NCBI RefSeq assembly: GCF_009765375.1
Contig: NZ_VTOK01000015.1
Span: 58,969-122,968, forward strand
Length of the DNA stretch: 64,000 bases
Source of the DNA: Alteribacillus sp. YIM 98480
GTDB taxonomy: Bacteria > Bacillota > Bacilli > Bacillales > Marinococcaceae
Direction: 5' to 3'
Positions 25,372 through 33,472 of this stretch are shown in pieces. Positions within the stretch are counted from its first letter, which is position 1. Each line of letters starts with the position of its first letter. A program made the translations under genes and the position numbers. The notes below the pieces were generated by a model. The model was not told where the DNA came from and did not search any database. It saw nothing but the letters and a program-made list of their open reading frames with translations.

Positions 25372-26757
25372 ATGGACCATTACGGGTGGATAAGCTTAGT
25401 TCCTGCGTTAAGTGTATTAGTTTTTGCATTATTGACTAGAAGAACGCTGGAATCATTGATTGTTGGCTCTATCATTGGATTTATTCTCATCGAAAAAGAG
25501 AATTTTTTTCCTTCCTTTGTTGGTTCCTCTTTAGCCGTCATGGGAGATCCTACAATTGGCTGGCTTATTTTAGTTGTTTTATTTTTTGGAGGCTTTATTG
25601 CATTATTAGTGAAATCCGGTGGAGCCCTTGCTTTTGGAGAGTTTGTTTCGTCAAAAATAAAATCAAAAAAATCCGCTTTGCTTATTACTTGGCTCATGGG
25701 GCTTGTTATTTTTATCGATGACTATATAAATGCTTTAACTGTAAGTACATCCATGCAGCGGATAACAGATAAATATAAAACGTCAAGAGAGCTTCTAGCT
25801 TATGTAGTTGATTCTACGGCTGCTCCAATTTGTGTATTAGTTCCAATATCAACCTGGGCCATTTACATTTTAGGCCTTTTCGAAGCAGAAGGTGTTGCAG
25901 GAGCTGGACAAGGTGTTATGACATATCTTCAAGTACTTCCATTCATTTTTTACGGATGGGTTGCTATATTGGTAGTTTTATTAACTATTTTGGGGGTTAT
26001 CCCAAAACTTGGGCCAATGAAAACAGCAGAATTAAGAGCAGAAACACAAGGAATTTGTATCCCAAAAGGATCAGGGAACATTTCACTTGTAGATGATGAA
26101 ATTGCAGCAGGTGTCGATTCGGATGAGAAGAAAACGATAAAACCTAAAATGATAAACTTTTTTGTTCCGATCATTGTGCTGATTGGATACACGTGGTATG
26201 CCGACATCGACGCGCTCCAAGGGGTAATGGTAGCCGTTGCCGTAACGATTGCTATGTTGTTTTTTCAGAGGGTAATGAAGTTGACTGAATTGTTCGACAC
26301 GTTTATAGACGGATTTAAACCAATGATATATCCAATTGGCATTTTAGTGGCATCGTTTATTTTAGTAGATGCTAATGAACAACTTGGGTTAAATGCTTTC
26401 GTGATCGAAAAGGTAGAACCGTTAATGAGTTCTAGCCTCCTCCCTGTTGTAGCCTTTATCTCTATGGGATTAGTAGCATTTGCAACTGGATCTTTTTGGG
26501 GTGTCTATGCTGTCACTCTTCCGATCATCATACCGTTAGCTGAAGCTATTGATGCGAATATGTGGCTGTCTCTGGGAGCTGTTATTTCTGCTGGAGCGTT
26601 TGGCAGCCACGCTTGCCCGTACGGAGATGCTACTGTTTTATCTGCTACAGGGTCTGGCATAGATACAATGACCCATGTTATGACGCAGCTTCCTTATATA
26701 ATATTGAGTGGGTTCGTTTCAGCACTTGGTTATTTGATCTTAGGAATTATATTATAA
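25372..26757 (+). CDS. NhaC-type sodium/proton antiporter family protein
   Basis: About 461 residues, 11 or more membrane helices. Characteristic segments include F-I-D-D-Y-I-N-A-L-T-V (near 120-130) and G-S-F-W-G-V-Y-A-V-T-L-P-I-I-I-P with G-S-H-A-C-P-Y-G-D-A-T-V in the last third. These are typical of the ion-transporter branch that includes NhaC and related organic-ion antiporters. The start is either GTG 25360 or ATG 25372; the ATG is better spaced from AAAGGG. It stands alone after the agmatine genes; the physiological ion is unknown. Confidence 0.78.
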   Translation: MDHYGWISLVPALSVLVFALLTRRTLESLIVGSIIGFILIEKENFFPSFVGSSLAVMGDPTIGWLILVVLFFGGFIALLVKSGGALAFGEFVSSKIKSKKSALLITWLMGLVIFIDDYINALTVSTSMQRITDKYKTSRELLAYVVDSTAAPICVLVPISTWAIYILGLFEAEGVAGAGQGVMTYLQVLPFIFYGWVAILVVLLTILGVIPKLGPMKTAELRAETQGICIPKGSGNISLVDDEIAAGVDSDEKKTIKPKMINFFVPIIVLIGYTWYADIDALQGVMVAVAVTIAMLFFQRVMKLTELFDTFIDGFKPMIYPIGILVASFILVDANEQLGLNAFVIEKVEPLMSSSLLPVVAFISMGLVAFATGSFWGVYAVTLPIIIPLAEAIDANMWLSLGAVISAGAFGSHACPYGDATVLSATGSGIDTMTHVMTQLPYIILSGFVSALGYLILGIIL

Positions 26758-26776
26758 GATTGGAGGTTCATTCCTT

Positions 26777-26878
26777 GTGATTAAGACAGGTAAAAAAGAA
26801 GATGAACTTTTAGAAGAATGGCTCAAACAATTACAAAACGATAATCCACCTACAATAATCAACGTTAAACTTTTCTAA
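26777..26878 (+). CDS. Possible 33-residue peptide after the antiporter gene
   Basis: GTG-initiated frame with TTGGAGG ten bases upstream, beginning 19 bp after the antiporter stop. Acidic amphipathic sequence with E-D-E-L-L-E-E-W-L-K-Q-L. No family recognised. The ribosome site and the position suggest a real small gene or the stub of a lost one. Confidence 0.35.
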   Translation: MIKTGKKEDELLEEWLKQLQNDNPPTIINVKLF

Positions 26879-27070
26879 TAAGCTCGTAATGATGGCAGCC
26901 GTTTTAATCATAGTTTCAGGTTTATCCTTTCATTGCTCTAATTTTTGTTGGGCTTGGTAAATATTCATTGTTCATCTACTTTAGATTAAACTTGGCAGTA
27001 TGTTCCCACTTCTATTGGTCTTTTGGTCGAACATTGGATGTGTGATAGTATACAGTATTTTTTTCACTCA

Positions 27071-27169
27071 TTAGAAAAACTCGGCTTGCCGCCGAGTCCA
27101 AATGGTGGAGGTTTTAGTTTTTCTATTACTTACTTTATCCTTTAGCAAAGTTAAACCTTCCTAAAGGAT
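27071..27169 (+). repeat. Dispersed ~100 bp intergenic repeat, best-preserved long copy
   Basis: Two hairpins in tandem: TTAGAAAAACTCGGC...GTTTTAGTTTTTCTA, then ATCCTTTAG...CTAAAGGAT with a 15-nt loop. No open frame. Related copies are at 9007 (reverse), 57821, 62640, 63320 and, decayed, 3309. Confidence 0.8.
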
Positions 27170-27177
27170 AAGAGACT

Positions 27178-27206
27178 GCCCCGAAGCTACTAAATCCGGG
27201 GCTTTT
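27178..27206. terminator. Hairpin terminator after the CoA-transferase gene
   Basis: GCCCCG...CGGGGC stem with a 13-nt loop lies 11-40 bp beyond the stop at 27217. TTTT follows on the plus strand; on the minus strand the tail is weakly T-rich. Confidence 0.6.
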
Positions 27207-27216
27207 CCTAAAACTC

Positions 27217-28734
27217 TTACGAACGCTGCAGGGCTCTTTCGCGCATCGTTTTGTTTTCTGAGAAGTTCGTGTGCCAGGACAACGCTTTTTCCATAATGTG
27301 CGGAGTCTGGCCTCCTCTTTCACAAGCTTCATTAAAGTAGGCATAAAGCTGATCACGATATATCGGGTGGGCGCAATGTTCAATAATAAGAGGCACCCGT
27401 TCTTTTGGAGCCAATCCTCGTAAGTCAGCATATCCGTGTTCGGTTACAAGCACATCGACATCGTGTTCTGTGTGGTCCACATGGGAAACAAATGGAACAA
27501 TGCTGGAAATATCGCCGTTTTTGGCGATCGATTTTGTTACAAAAATGGCCAACCTGGCATTACGGGCAAAGTCACCAGATCCACCGATCCCGTTCATCAC
27601 TTTCGTGCCTTGTACATGAGTGGAATTCACATTACCATAGATGTCTGCCTCAAGAGCTGTATTAATCGAGATCAATCCTAACCGACGGATGACTTCTGGA
27701 TGGTTGGATATTTCTTGCGGACGAAGTACTAGCTGGTCTCGGTAGCGATCCAGGTTGGAAAATACCTCTTTTAACTTGGACTCCGATAACGTGATCGAAC
27801 AGCCCGAAGCAAAGCGGACTTTCCCAGCATCAAGCAGATCGAATACTGCATCCTGCAGGACTTCAGAATATACCTCTAAATCCGTAAAATCAGAATCCAG
27901 GAGACCGTGGAAAACAGCGTTTGCTACGGTGCCAATGCCGGATTGTAACGGAGCAAGGTTGTTTGGCAGCCTCCCCAATTCATTTTCTTTTTTCAAAAAA
28001 TCAATTAAATGATTCGCCATCATGGCTGTTTCTTCATCAGGCGGGGTAATAGGTGATGGAGAATCTGCTTGATTGGTCACAACAATTCCTTTTATTTTTG
28101 CCGTATCTACCGGGATACCAACGGACCCAATCCGGTCATCTACGTTTATAAGCGGAATCGGCTGTCGTTTGCCTTGCTTGTTTACCTCATAAATGTCATG
28201 CAGTCCTTCAAATGCTTGCGGCTGGGCAAGATTCAGTTCGACAATCACAGCTTCCGCTTTTTCTACGAAAACAGAGGAATTCCCAACAGATGTAGAAGGA
28301 ATGATGTACCCTTCTTCTGTTATAGAAACCGCTTCCACAATTGCGAAGTCAATCGGGTGTAATACATCATTGCGCACCATTTCAGCGGTGTGAGATAAAT
28401 GCTGATCGATAAAATACATATCTCCCTCGTTAATCTTTTTACGCATTACTCCATCTGCTTGAAAAGGAAGACGTTTATGAATGATGCCAGCTTCGGCCAT
28501 CAGCCTGTCAATGTCTGAACCAAGCGATGCCCCGGTAAATACATTTACTTTCATGTTATCCTTTTTTGCTTTATCTACAAAAGCGGATGGAACAGCTTTC
28601 GCATCACCAGCACGGGTGAACCCACTTAAACCAAGTGTCATCCCGTCTTTTATCCAAGATGCAGCTGTTTCCTCTGACACCATTCGTTCTTGTAAGCGCT
28701 GATTTTTTATTAGGCTTTGCATGTTTTTATCCAA
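27217..28734 (-). CDS. Acetyl-CoA hydrolase/succinate CoA-transferase family enzyme
   Basis: 505 residues, typical of the acetyl-CoA hydrolase/transferase family with N- and C-terminal CoA-transferase domains. Family signatures are L-E-A-D-I-Y-G-N-V-N-S-T-H and G-I-G-G-S-G-D-F-A-R-N-A in the C-terminal half, and V-T-E-H-G-Y-A-D-L-R-G-L near the end. It moves CoA between succinate and acetate or propionate. It starts with TTG at 28734 behind GAGGGG. Upstream lie paired direct repeats and a LytTR regulator gene, the probable controller. It could activate acids produced by the amine or pyrimidine branches, but its context suggests a self-contained acid-utilisation unit. Confidence 0.9.
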   Translation of the reverse strand: MDKNMQSLIKNQRLQERMVSEETAASWIKDGMTLGLSGFTRAGDAKAVPSAFVDKAKKDNMKVNVFTGASLGSDIDRLMAEAGIIHKRLPFQADGVMRKKINEGDMYFIDQHLSHTAEMVRNDVLHPIDFAIVEAVSITEEGYIIPSTSVGNSSVFVEKAEAVIVELNLAQPQAFEGLHDIYEVNKQGKRQPIPLINVDDRIGSVGIPVDTAKIKGIVVTNQADSPSPITPPDEETAMMANHLIDFLKKENELGRLPNNLAPLQSGIGTVANAVFHGLLDSDFTDLEVYSEVLQDAVFDLLDAGKVRFASGCSITLSESKLKEVFSNLDRYRDQLVLRPQEISNHPEVIRRLGLISINTALEADIYGNVNSTHVQGTKVMNGIGGSGDFARNARLAIFVTKSIAKNGDISSIVPFVSHVDHTEHDVDVLVTEHGYADLRGLAPKERVPLIIEHCAHPIYRDQLYAYFNEACERGGQTPHIMEKALSWHTNFSENKTMRERALQRS

Positions 28735-28820
28735 AACAATCCCCTCGCTTCAATTTTCTCACTATTCTATCAGCGCTTCGTCTTCTTCTCATGCCTTTTT
28801 GAATGAAAAGGCTTAAAATT

Positions 28821-28853
28821 AACATGAGCCAGCATTTAATAAACATGAGCCAG
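28821..28853. promoter_or_regulatory. Paired direct repeats, candidate LytTR binding sites
   Basis: AACATGAGCCAG occurs at 28821 and again at 28842, exactly 21 bp apart. LytTR proteins bind two direct repeats on one face of the helix at about this spacing. The pair lies about 90-120 bp upstream of the CoA-transferase start and next to the 3' end of the LytTR gene. Confidence 0.65.
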
Positions 28854-28857
28854 AAAA

Positions 28858-29529
28858 TTAAAAAGCGAGGATTTTCCGAAAATGTTTCGCATACGTTTGG
28901 CTGACCGGCACCTTTGTGCCATCTTTCATGATTAATAAAAAAGTGGAATGCGAATCAGGCTGAATTTCGGCAATGTAGTTCACATTAACAATATAAGAAC
29001 GATGACAGCGTATAAATAAATCAGCAGGTAGAATATATTCCAGCTCACTTAAATTAAATTTATTTGTCCCCATTCCTCTATTGGACTGGACCCATGTTTT
29101 TCTATGCTGTGCCTCGAGAAACATAATGTCTTTATGAGGAATCGGTTTCCAGCTGTCTTCAATACGTACCGTCAAAAAATCAGCGAGAAACCGCAGCTGA
29201 GCAGAAGACAAAATCGCCGTCACACATCCTTGAGGGGTCCCATCGTGTAAAATAGGCACCGATGTTCCATAATATGGGATTCCAAATACATTGCTGTTGA
29301 TATGCTCTGAAATTTTCTGCTGAATTGTTAAGGCTTTAAAGGTAACTGTATTTTCTTTAATTTTGTCTCCAGGTCTGATTTGCAAGTCAATTTTATTACT
29401 AGGTTTATAGTAAATAAAACGCTTGGCATCAGAAACTGCAAAAGAGGTCTCTTTCGGAAACAAATCTTCGAAGCTTTCCATTAATGACGAAACCGAAATA
29501 TTCACTAGTGGTTTCCTCCTAACGTCCAT
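28858..29529 (-). CDS. LytTR-family transcriptional regulator with sensory N-terminus
   Basis: 223 residues. The C-terminal ~100 residues are a LytTR DNA-binding domain: I-M-F-L-E-A near its start, then L-F-I-R-C-H-R-S-Y-I-V-N-V-N-Y-I and V-P-V-S-Q-T-Y-A-K-H-F-R. The N-terminal ~120 residues look like a PAS-type sensor and lack a phospho-acceptor receiver domain, so this is a one-component regulator. It is upstream of and co-directional with the CoA-transferase gene, with a repeated 12-bp motif in between that is a likely target. Small organic acids are possible effectors (inference). Confidence 0.85.
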   Translation of the reverse strand: MDVRRKPLVNISVSSLMESFEDLFPKETSFAVSDAKRFIYYKPSNKIDLQIRPGDKIKENTVTFKALTIQQKISEHINSNVFGIPYYGTSVPILHDGTPQGCVTAILSSAQLRFLADFLTVRIEDSWKPIPHKDIMFLEAQHRKTWVQSNRGMGTNKFNLSELEYILPADLFIRCHRSYIVNVNYIAEIQPDSHSTFLLIMKDGTKVPVSQTYAKHFRKILAF

Positions 29530-29762
29530 GTTAATAAAACTAATGGAATAGAGAGTAGTACATTAGCAATCTGTTTTTCATATTATTTTAAAAGGGTATA
29601 TGAATCAATAATTCTATTTTTTTACCTTCATTTTCCACCCTCTGTTTTTTACCGAATTTCGGCTTTTATTCTCTTCTCTATTTTACTTAAAATACTACAT
29701 GAAATTCTGTTAAAATAAACATTATCATAAGGTGTAATGAAACCACTTGGATGTGATTGTTG

Positions 29763-30725
29763 ATGAAGAAAAATAAATTATTTATATACAGTGTCGTTTT
29801 GTTTCTCATTTTAGTTTCAGGAGCTTGGACGATTAACAGCTTTTCATCTGAACCTCCAGAAGACAGCAGCCCTGTCTTCACGGAAACAAAACCAGATACT
29901 CCAGCCCCCAAGCAGCAAGAACCCGATCCTCCTGAAAATGAAATGAAACAGGAGGAAGAAGACACAGACGCTGCTTCAGAAAATGCCATAACGGAAAACG
30001 ACGTGCAAGAAGCCGTTGCCGCTATGGTTAAAGAAAACCGTGCTCTTGTCATTGACCCTGATGTAAAAATGGTAGCAATTGGAGATTCGCTAACACAAGG
30101 GGTTGGAGATTCTACCGGAAATGGAGGATATGTCGGAATTCTCGAAAAAACCATTGGAAGCAGCAGCATCTCTGCCTCATCGTTTAATATCGCTAACTAC
30201 GGCAAGCGCGGCAACCGGACAGATCAGCTTATTAAAAGGATGGAAGAACCTGCTATAACTTCCTCCATTGAAGAAGCAGACGTTATCCTTCTTACGATTG
30301 GAGCCAACGATATAATGCATATTGTTCGTTCGAATATTAACAACTTAACGTATGAAGCTTTCGCTGACGAAACGGATTCATATGAAAATAGACTCGAAGA
30401 CGTGTTTCAAACGATCCGTTCCAAAAACGAGGAAGCACCTATTTATTTAATTGGTCTCTTTAATCCGTTTCACATCTATTTTGAAAATATTCCAGAATTA
30501 AATCAAATTGTAGAAGACTGGAATACAATTGGACAAGAAACGGCCGAAGAGGGCGGAAATGCCTCCTTTATTCCTATTGATGATTTATTCCAGCAAGCCG
30601 ATGAAAGTTATTATGCAGAAGATAATTTTCACCCAAATGAACGGGGCTACCTACAAATAGCAGAGCGGGTTTTTCAATATATCAAACCAGAAATCAGCAC
30701 ATCAGAAAGTGACGAAACAGAATGA
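29763..30725 (+). CDS. ypmR: YpmR-like SGNH/GDSL hydrolase, membrane-anchored
   Basis: About 320 residues. An N-terminal hydrophobic helix (about 6-22) serves as signal or anchor, followed by an acidic Pro/Glu-rich linker. The SGNH hydrolase core has the nucleophile in A-I-G-D-S-L-T-Q-G (block I), G-A-N-D-I (block III) and the acid/base pair in D-N-F-H-P-N (block V). It is expected to hydrolyse an ester outside the cell; the natural substrate is unknown. ATG 29763 is preferred over two TTG codons before it. The next gene, ypmS, overlaps by four bases, as in other bacilli. Confidence 0.85.
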   Translation: MKKNKLFIYSVVLFLILVSGAWTINSFSSEPPEDSSPVFTETKPDTPAPKQQEPDPPENEMKQEEEDTDAASENAITENDVQEAVAAMVKENRALVIDPDVKMVAIGDSLTQGVGDSTGNGGYVGILEKTIGSSSISASSFNIANYGKRGNRTDQLIKRMEEPAITSSIEEADVILLTIGANDIMHIVRSNINNLTYEAFADETDSYENRLEDVFQTIRSKNEEAPIYLIGLFNPFHIYFENIPELNQIVEDWNTIGQETAEEGGNASFIPIDDLFQQADESYYAEDNFHPNERGYLQIAERVFQYIKPEISTSESDETE

Positions 30726-31360
30726 TCAACCGATTAACACAACAAAATGTCTGGAAATGGCTATTTATCACCCTTTTTATTATTAATGCCGGGATTGTCA
30801 TTTGGCTGTTTTTCCTTTTTAATTCGACGCCGGATGAACCGATATTTCCACAAAGGGATCAGGTTCAAGAAACCGATGTTGAATTTTCCATTGTGACCGA
30901 TAGAGAAAATTTAAATCAGCTGATCAACAGATACCTTGATGAATTATCAGAAGGGGAAAGAGCCTCTTATTCTGTGGAATTAGATAATAAAGTACGTTTA
31001 AAAGGGTCTGTACGTGCATTCGGCCAGCAAATTCCTGCCACGGTTATTCTTGAGCCGGAGGTGCAGGAAAATGGTGATTTACTCTTAAAACAGGAATCTA
31101 TCAGTCTTGGAAAGCTGCAGCTTCCTAATCGTCAAGTATTGGGCTATATTAAGAAAAATTATGAAATGCCAGGCTGGATCGAAGTGAACCCGGACCGTGA
31201 AGATATATATGTAGCCGTAACCGATATTAGCAGCTATCAAAATATTGAAGTAAAAGCGGAACAATTTAACTTAACCAACGACCGCATTGCCTTTAGTATT
31301 CATACCCCCTATGAAAGCCTCCCGTTTAATAAAAATAAGATAATGAATTATTTTCAATAA
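30722..31360 (+). CDS. ypmS: YpmS family membrane-anchored protein (DUF2140)
   Basis: 212 residues with an N-terminal membrane helix (about 13-33) and an extracellular domain rich in beta structure. The pattern E-F-S-I-V-T-D-R-E-N-L-N-Q-L-I-N-R-Y, L-P-N-R-Q-V-L-G-Y and F-S-I-H-T-P-Y matches YpmS. It is translationally coupled to ypmR (ATGA overlap). Family function is unknown; a surface or envelope role with the hydrolase is likely. Confidence 0.85.
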   Translation: MINRLTQQNVWKWLFITLFIINAGIVIWLFFLFNSTPDEPIFPQRDQVQETDVEFSIVTDRENLNQLINRYLDELSEGERASYSVELDNKVRLKGSVRAFGQQIPATVILEPEVQENGDLLLKQESISLGKLQLPNRQVLGYIKKNYEMPGWIEVNPDREDIYVAVTDISSYQNIEVKAEQFNLTNDRIAFSIHTPYESLPFNKNKIMNYFQ

Positions 31361-31377
31361 ACTAGAAACCAAAAAAT

Positions 31378-31403
31378 AAGACCGGCTGGCAAAAGCTGGT
31401 CTT
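31378..31403. terminator. Hairpin between convergent ypmS and SLH genes
   Basis: AAGACCGGCT and AGCTGGTCTT pair with one wobble around GGCAAA. It overlaps the last codon of the SLH gene. T-runs are short, so efficiency is uncertain. Confidence 0.5.
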
Positions 31404-32331
31404 ATTCTTCTGCTCCTACAATAATATTGTCTGTGCGTTTCCCTTGGTAATAAAACCAATAAGGCTCTCCTACTGATTGCTCAGAAGTAGTGAGCCGTAT
31501 GACCATGTCGGCTCCAGCATGGCGCTCAAACGTTTCTTCTGGATTTATGATTTCCGCACGTTTCACATCAAGCTCCGGTTCAAACGCGAAGTCTTCCGCA
31601 TGCACTTCCTCCATTTCTTTAGTAAAGCTTACATCTACTGTCGTTTTATCAACAGCTGTAACATACATAATGCCTGCTTCCATCGTATGTCTCATTGTGA
31701 GGGCTCTTTCTAAAAATACGGCAAACTGTGCTCTCGTGACGGTTTCTTTTGGACGAAAATCGCCATTATTGGTCTTGGTGACCCCTATTTGAGCTAACGT
31801 TTCAATACTGTTTTGATGGCTTTCATGTGCTTTATTTATATCCTTTACAATTGATTCATTTTCATCTATGCGTTCAAATTCAAATGCCCGTACAAGAATA
31901 CTCGCCATCTGTTCCCGTGATAGATTCATTCCCGCAGCAAATGCTGTATTATTATTCCTGCCGGTCATATACCCAGCATCCTTTACTGCTTCAGCATAAG
32001 GAGTAAAGTAGCTGTTCTCATTTAAATCATCAAACGTTGTTGATTTTGGATTTTTATCTATTTGTAAATCGAAGGATTCTGTCAATAAAGCCGCAACTTG
32101 ACCGCGGTTGATTTTTTCTCCCGGCTTATATGTTCCATCAGAATAACCGCTGATAACGTTTTGTTCAGCCAGCCGTTGAATTTGTTCTGATGCCCAATAG
32201 CTGTTGTCCACATCGGAAAAAGCCTCTGCTGCTTTTGTTTGATTTTTAAAACTGCCCATTCCAATACCCATGATAAGAACAACAGAAATAATAATCGGCC
32301 AGGTTTTATTGTTTGTTATGTTATTGTACAT
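31402..32331 (-). CDS. S-layer homology (SLH) domain surface protein
   Basis: 309 residues. A signal peptide with a long hydrophobic core (about 10-34) is followed by three SLH repeats (about 37-85, 98-145 and 160-205). These carry F-x-D-V/L, Y-S-D-G-T-Y-K-P and R-x-Q-x-A-x-x-L motifs that bind secondary cell-wall polymer. The C-terminal ~100 residues include T-A-V-D-K-T-T-V-D-V-S-F-T-K-E-M, an Ig-like (BIG/SbsA-type) beta domain. Probably a non-covalently wall-attached protein. GGAGG lies seven bases before the ATG. Convergent with ypmS. Confidence 0.88.
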   Translation of the reverse strand: MYNNITNNKTWPIIISVVLIMGIGMGSFKNQTKAAEAFSDVDNSYWASEQIQRLAEQNVISGYSDGTYKPGEKINRGQVAALLTESFDLQIDKNPKSTTFDDLNENSYFTPYAEAVKDAGYMTGRNNNTAFAAGMNLSREQMASILVRAFEFERIDENESIVKDINKAHESHQNSIETLAQIGVTKTNNGDFRPKETVTRAQFAVFLERALTMRHTMEAGIMYVTAVDKTTVDVSFTKEMEEVHAEDFAFEPELDVKRAEIINPEETFERHAGADMVIRLTTSEQSVGEPYWFYYQGKRTDNIIVGAEE

Positions 32332-32567
32332 TCACCATCCTCCTCCCTCCGCTTTCTATACCTTTACTTGCCACATCCTAAACTTAAAACATTTAATTTT
32401 CAGATTTTTTTGAAAGGAAAAATAACACGTTTATAGCTTGTTAATCAAGCTTTTTTAACATTTTGTCTAATAGTTTTTCAATAATAAACACATAGTGTCT
32501 TCTATCATGTGGCCTTTTTTTATATATGATGAGAAAAACTTAAATAGTAAAAGGAGGCCTCTTCCAA

Positions 32568-33458
32568 ATGAGTGATCAAGTTCGTGTTGGAATTATTCAA
32601 GCTTCTAATGATGTTGATGGTGAGAAGCCAGTATCCATCCACAAAGAAAAAGCGATTGAAAAACACATTAACTTAGTTAAACAAGCAGCTGCAAAAGGTG
32701 CCAAAATTATTTGTTTGCAAGAAATATTTTACGGCCCTTATTTTTGCTCCGAACAAAATGTTAAATGGTATGAAGCAGCAGAGGAAGTACCAAATGGTCC
32801 AACGACGAAACTATTTCAAAAACTAGCTAAGAATCTAGAGACTGTTATTGTACTTCCTATATATGAAAAAGAAGGAATTTCCACTTATTACAACACAGCT
32901 GCCGTCATCGATGCCGATGGAAGCTATCTAGGAAAATACCGTAAAAACCACATCCCTCACGTAGGGGTTGGTAATGATGGTTATGGCTTTTGGGAAAAAT
33001 TCTATTTCAAACCAGGCAACCTGGGCTATCCTGTTTTTGATACGGCATACGCAAAAATCGGTGTCTACATCTGTTATGACAGACACTTTCCGGAAGGAGC
33101 ACGGTTACTCGGTTTAAACGGAGCGGAAATCGTTTTTAACCCATCAGCTACTGTTGCTGGTTTGTCCGAATACTTATGGAAACTAGAACAGCCTGCTCAC
33201 GCTGTAGCCAACGGATATTTTTTAGCAGCAATCAATCGTGTCGGAACGGAATCCCCTTGGAAAATGGGTGAATTTTACGGCCAATCTTATATCGTCGATC
33301 CACGGGGAGAATTTGTAGCTGTAGCAAGCCGAGATAAAGATGAAATTCTTCTTGGTGACATAGACCGGAAAAAAATACGTGAAGTAAGGGATACTTGGCA
33401 GTTTTACCGCGACCGCAGGCCAGAAACATATGATGATATGACCGAACTTATTCCATAA
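32568..33458 (+). CDS. pydC: Beta-ureidopropionase (N-carbamoyl-beta-alanine amidohydrolase)
   Basis: 296 residues, nitrilase superfamily. The Glu-Lys-Cys triad is visible: Glu52 in L-Q-E-I-F, Lys126 in Y-R-K-N-H-I and Cys169 in Y-I-C-Y-D-R-H-F-P-E. It hydrolyses N-carbamoyl-beta-alanine to beta-alanine, CO2 and ammonia, the last step of reductive pyrimidine breakdown. N-carbamoylputrescine amidases look very similar, and with agmatine deiminase in this window that is the main alternative. The operon with PreT, PreA and dihydropyrimidinase decides for the pyrimidine role. AAAGGAGG lies upstream of the ATG. Confidence 0.9.
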   Translation: MSDQVRVGIIQASNDVDGEKPVSIHKEKAIEKHINLVKQAAAKGAKIICLQEIFYGPYFCSEQNVKWYEAAEEVPNGPTTKLFQKLAKNLETVIVLPIYEKEGISTYYNTAAVIDADGSYLGKYRKNHIPHVGVGNDGYGFWEKFYFKPGNLGYPVFDTAYAKIGVYICYDRHFPEGARLLGLNGAEIVFNPSATVAGLSEYLWKLEQPAHAVANGYFLAAINRVGTESPWKMGEFYGQSYIVDPRGEFVAVASRDKDEILLGDIDRKKIREVRDTWQFYRDRRPETYDDMTELIP

Positions 33459-33472
33459 GGAGGGGATTGACC

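Noticed and set aside
28690..28705. cre-like TGTAAGCGCT inside the CoA-transferase gene
   Set aside because: Only half of the consensus is matched and it falls in coding sequence; too weak to list.
32568..33458. N-carbamoylputrescine amidase (aguB) as partner of agmatine deiminase
   Set aside because: The operon with PreT, PreA and dihydropyrimidinase makes beta-ureidopropionase far more likely, although a dual role cannot be excluded.
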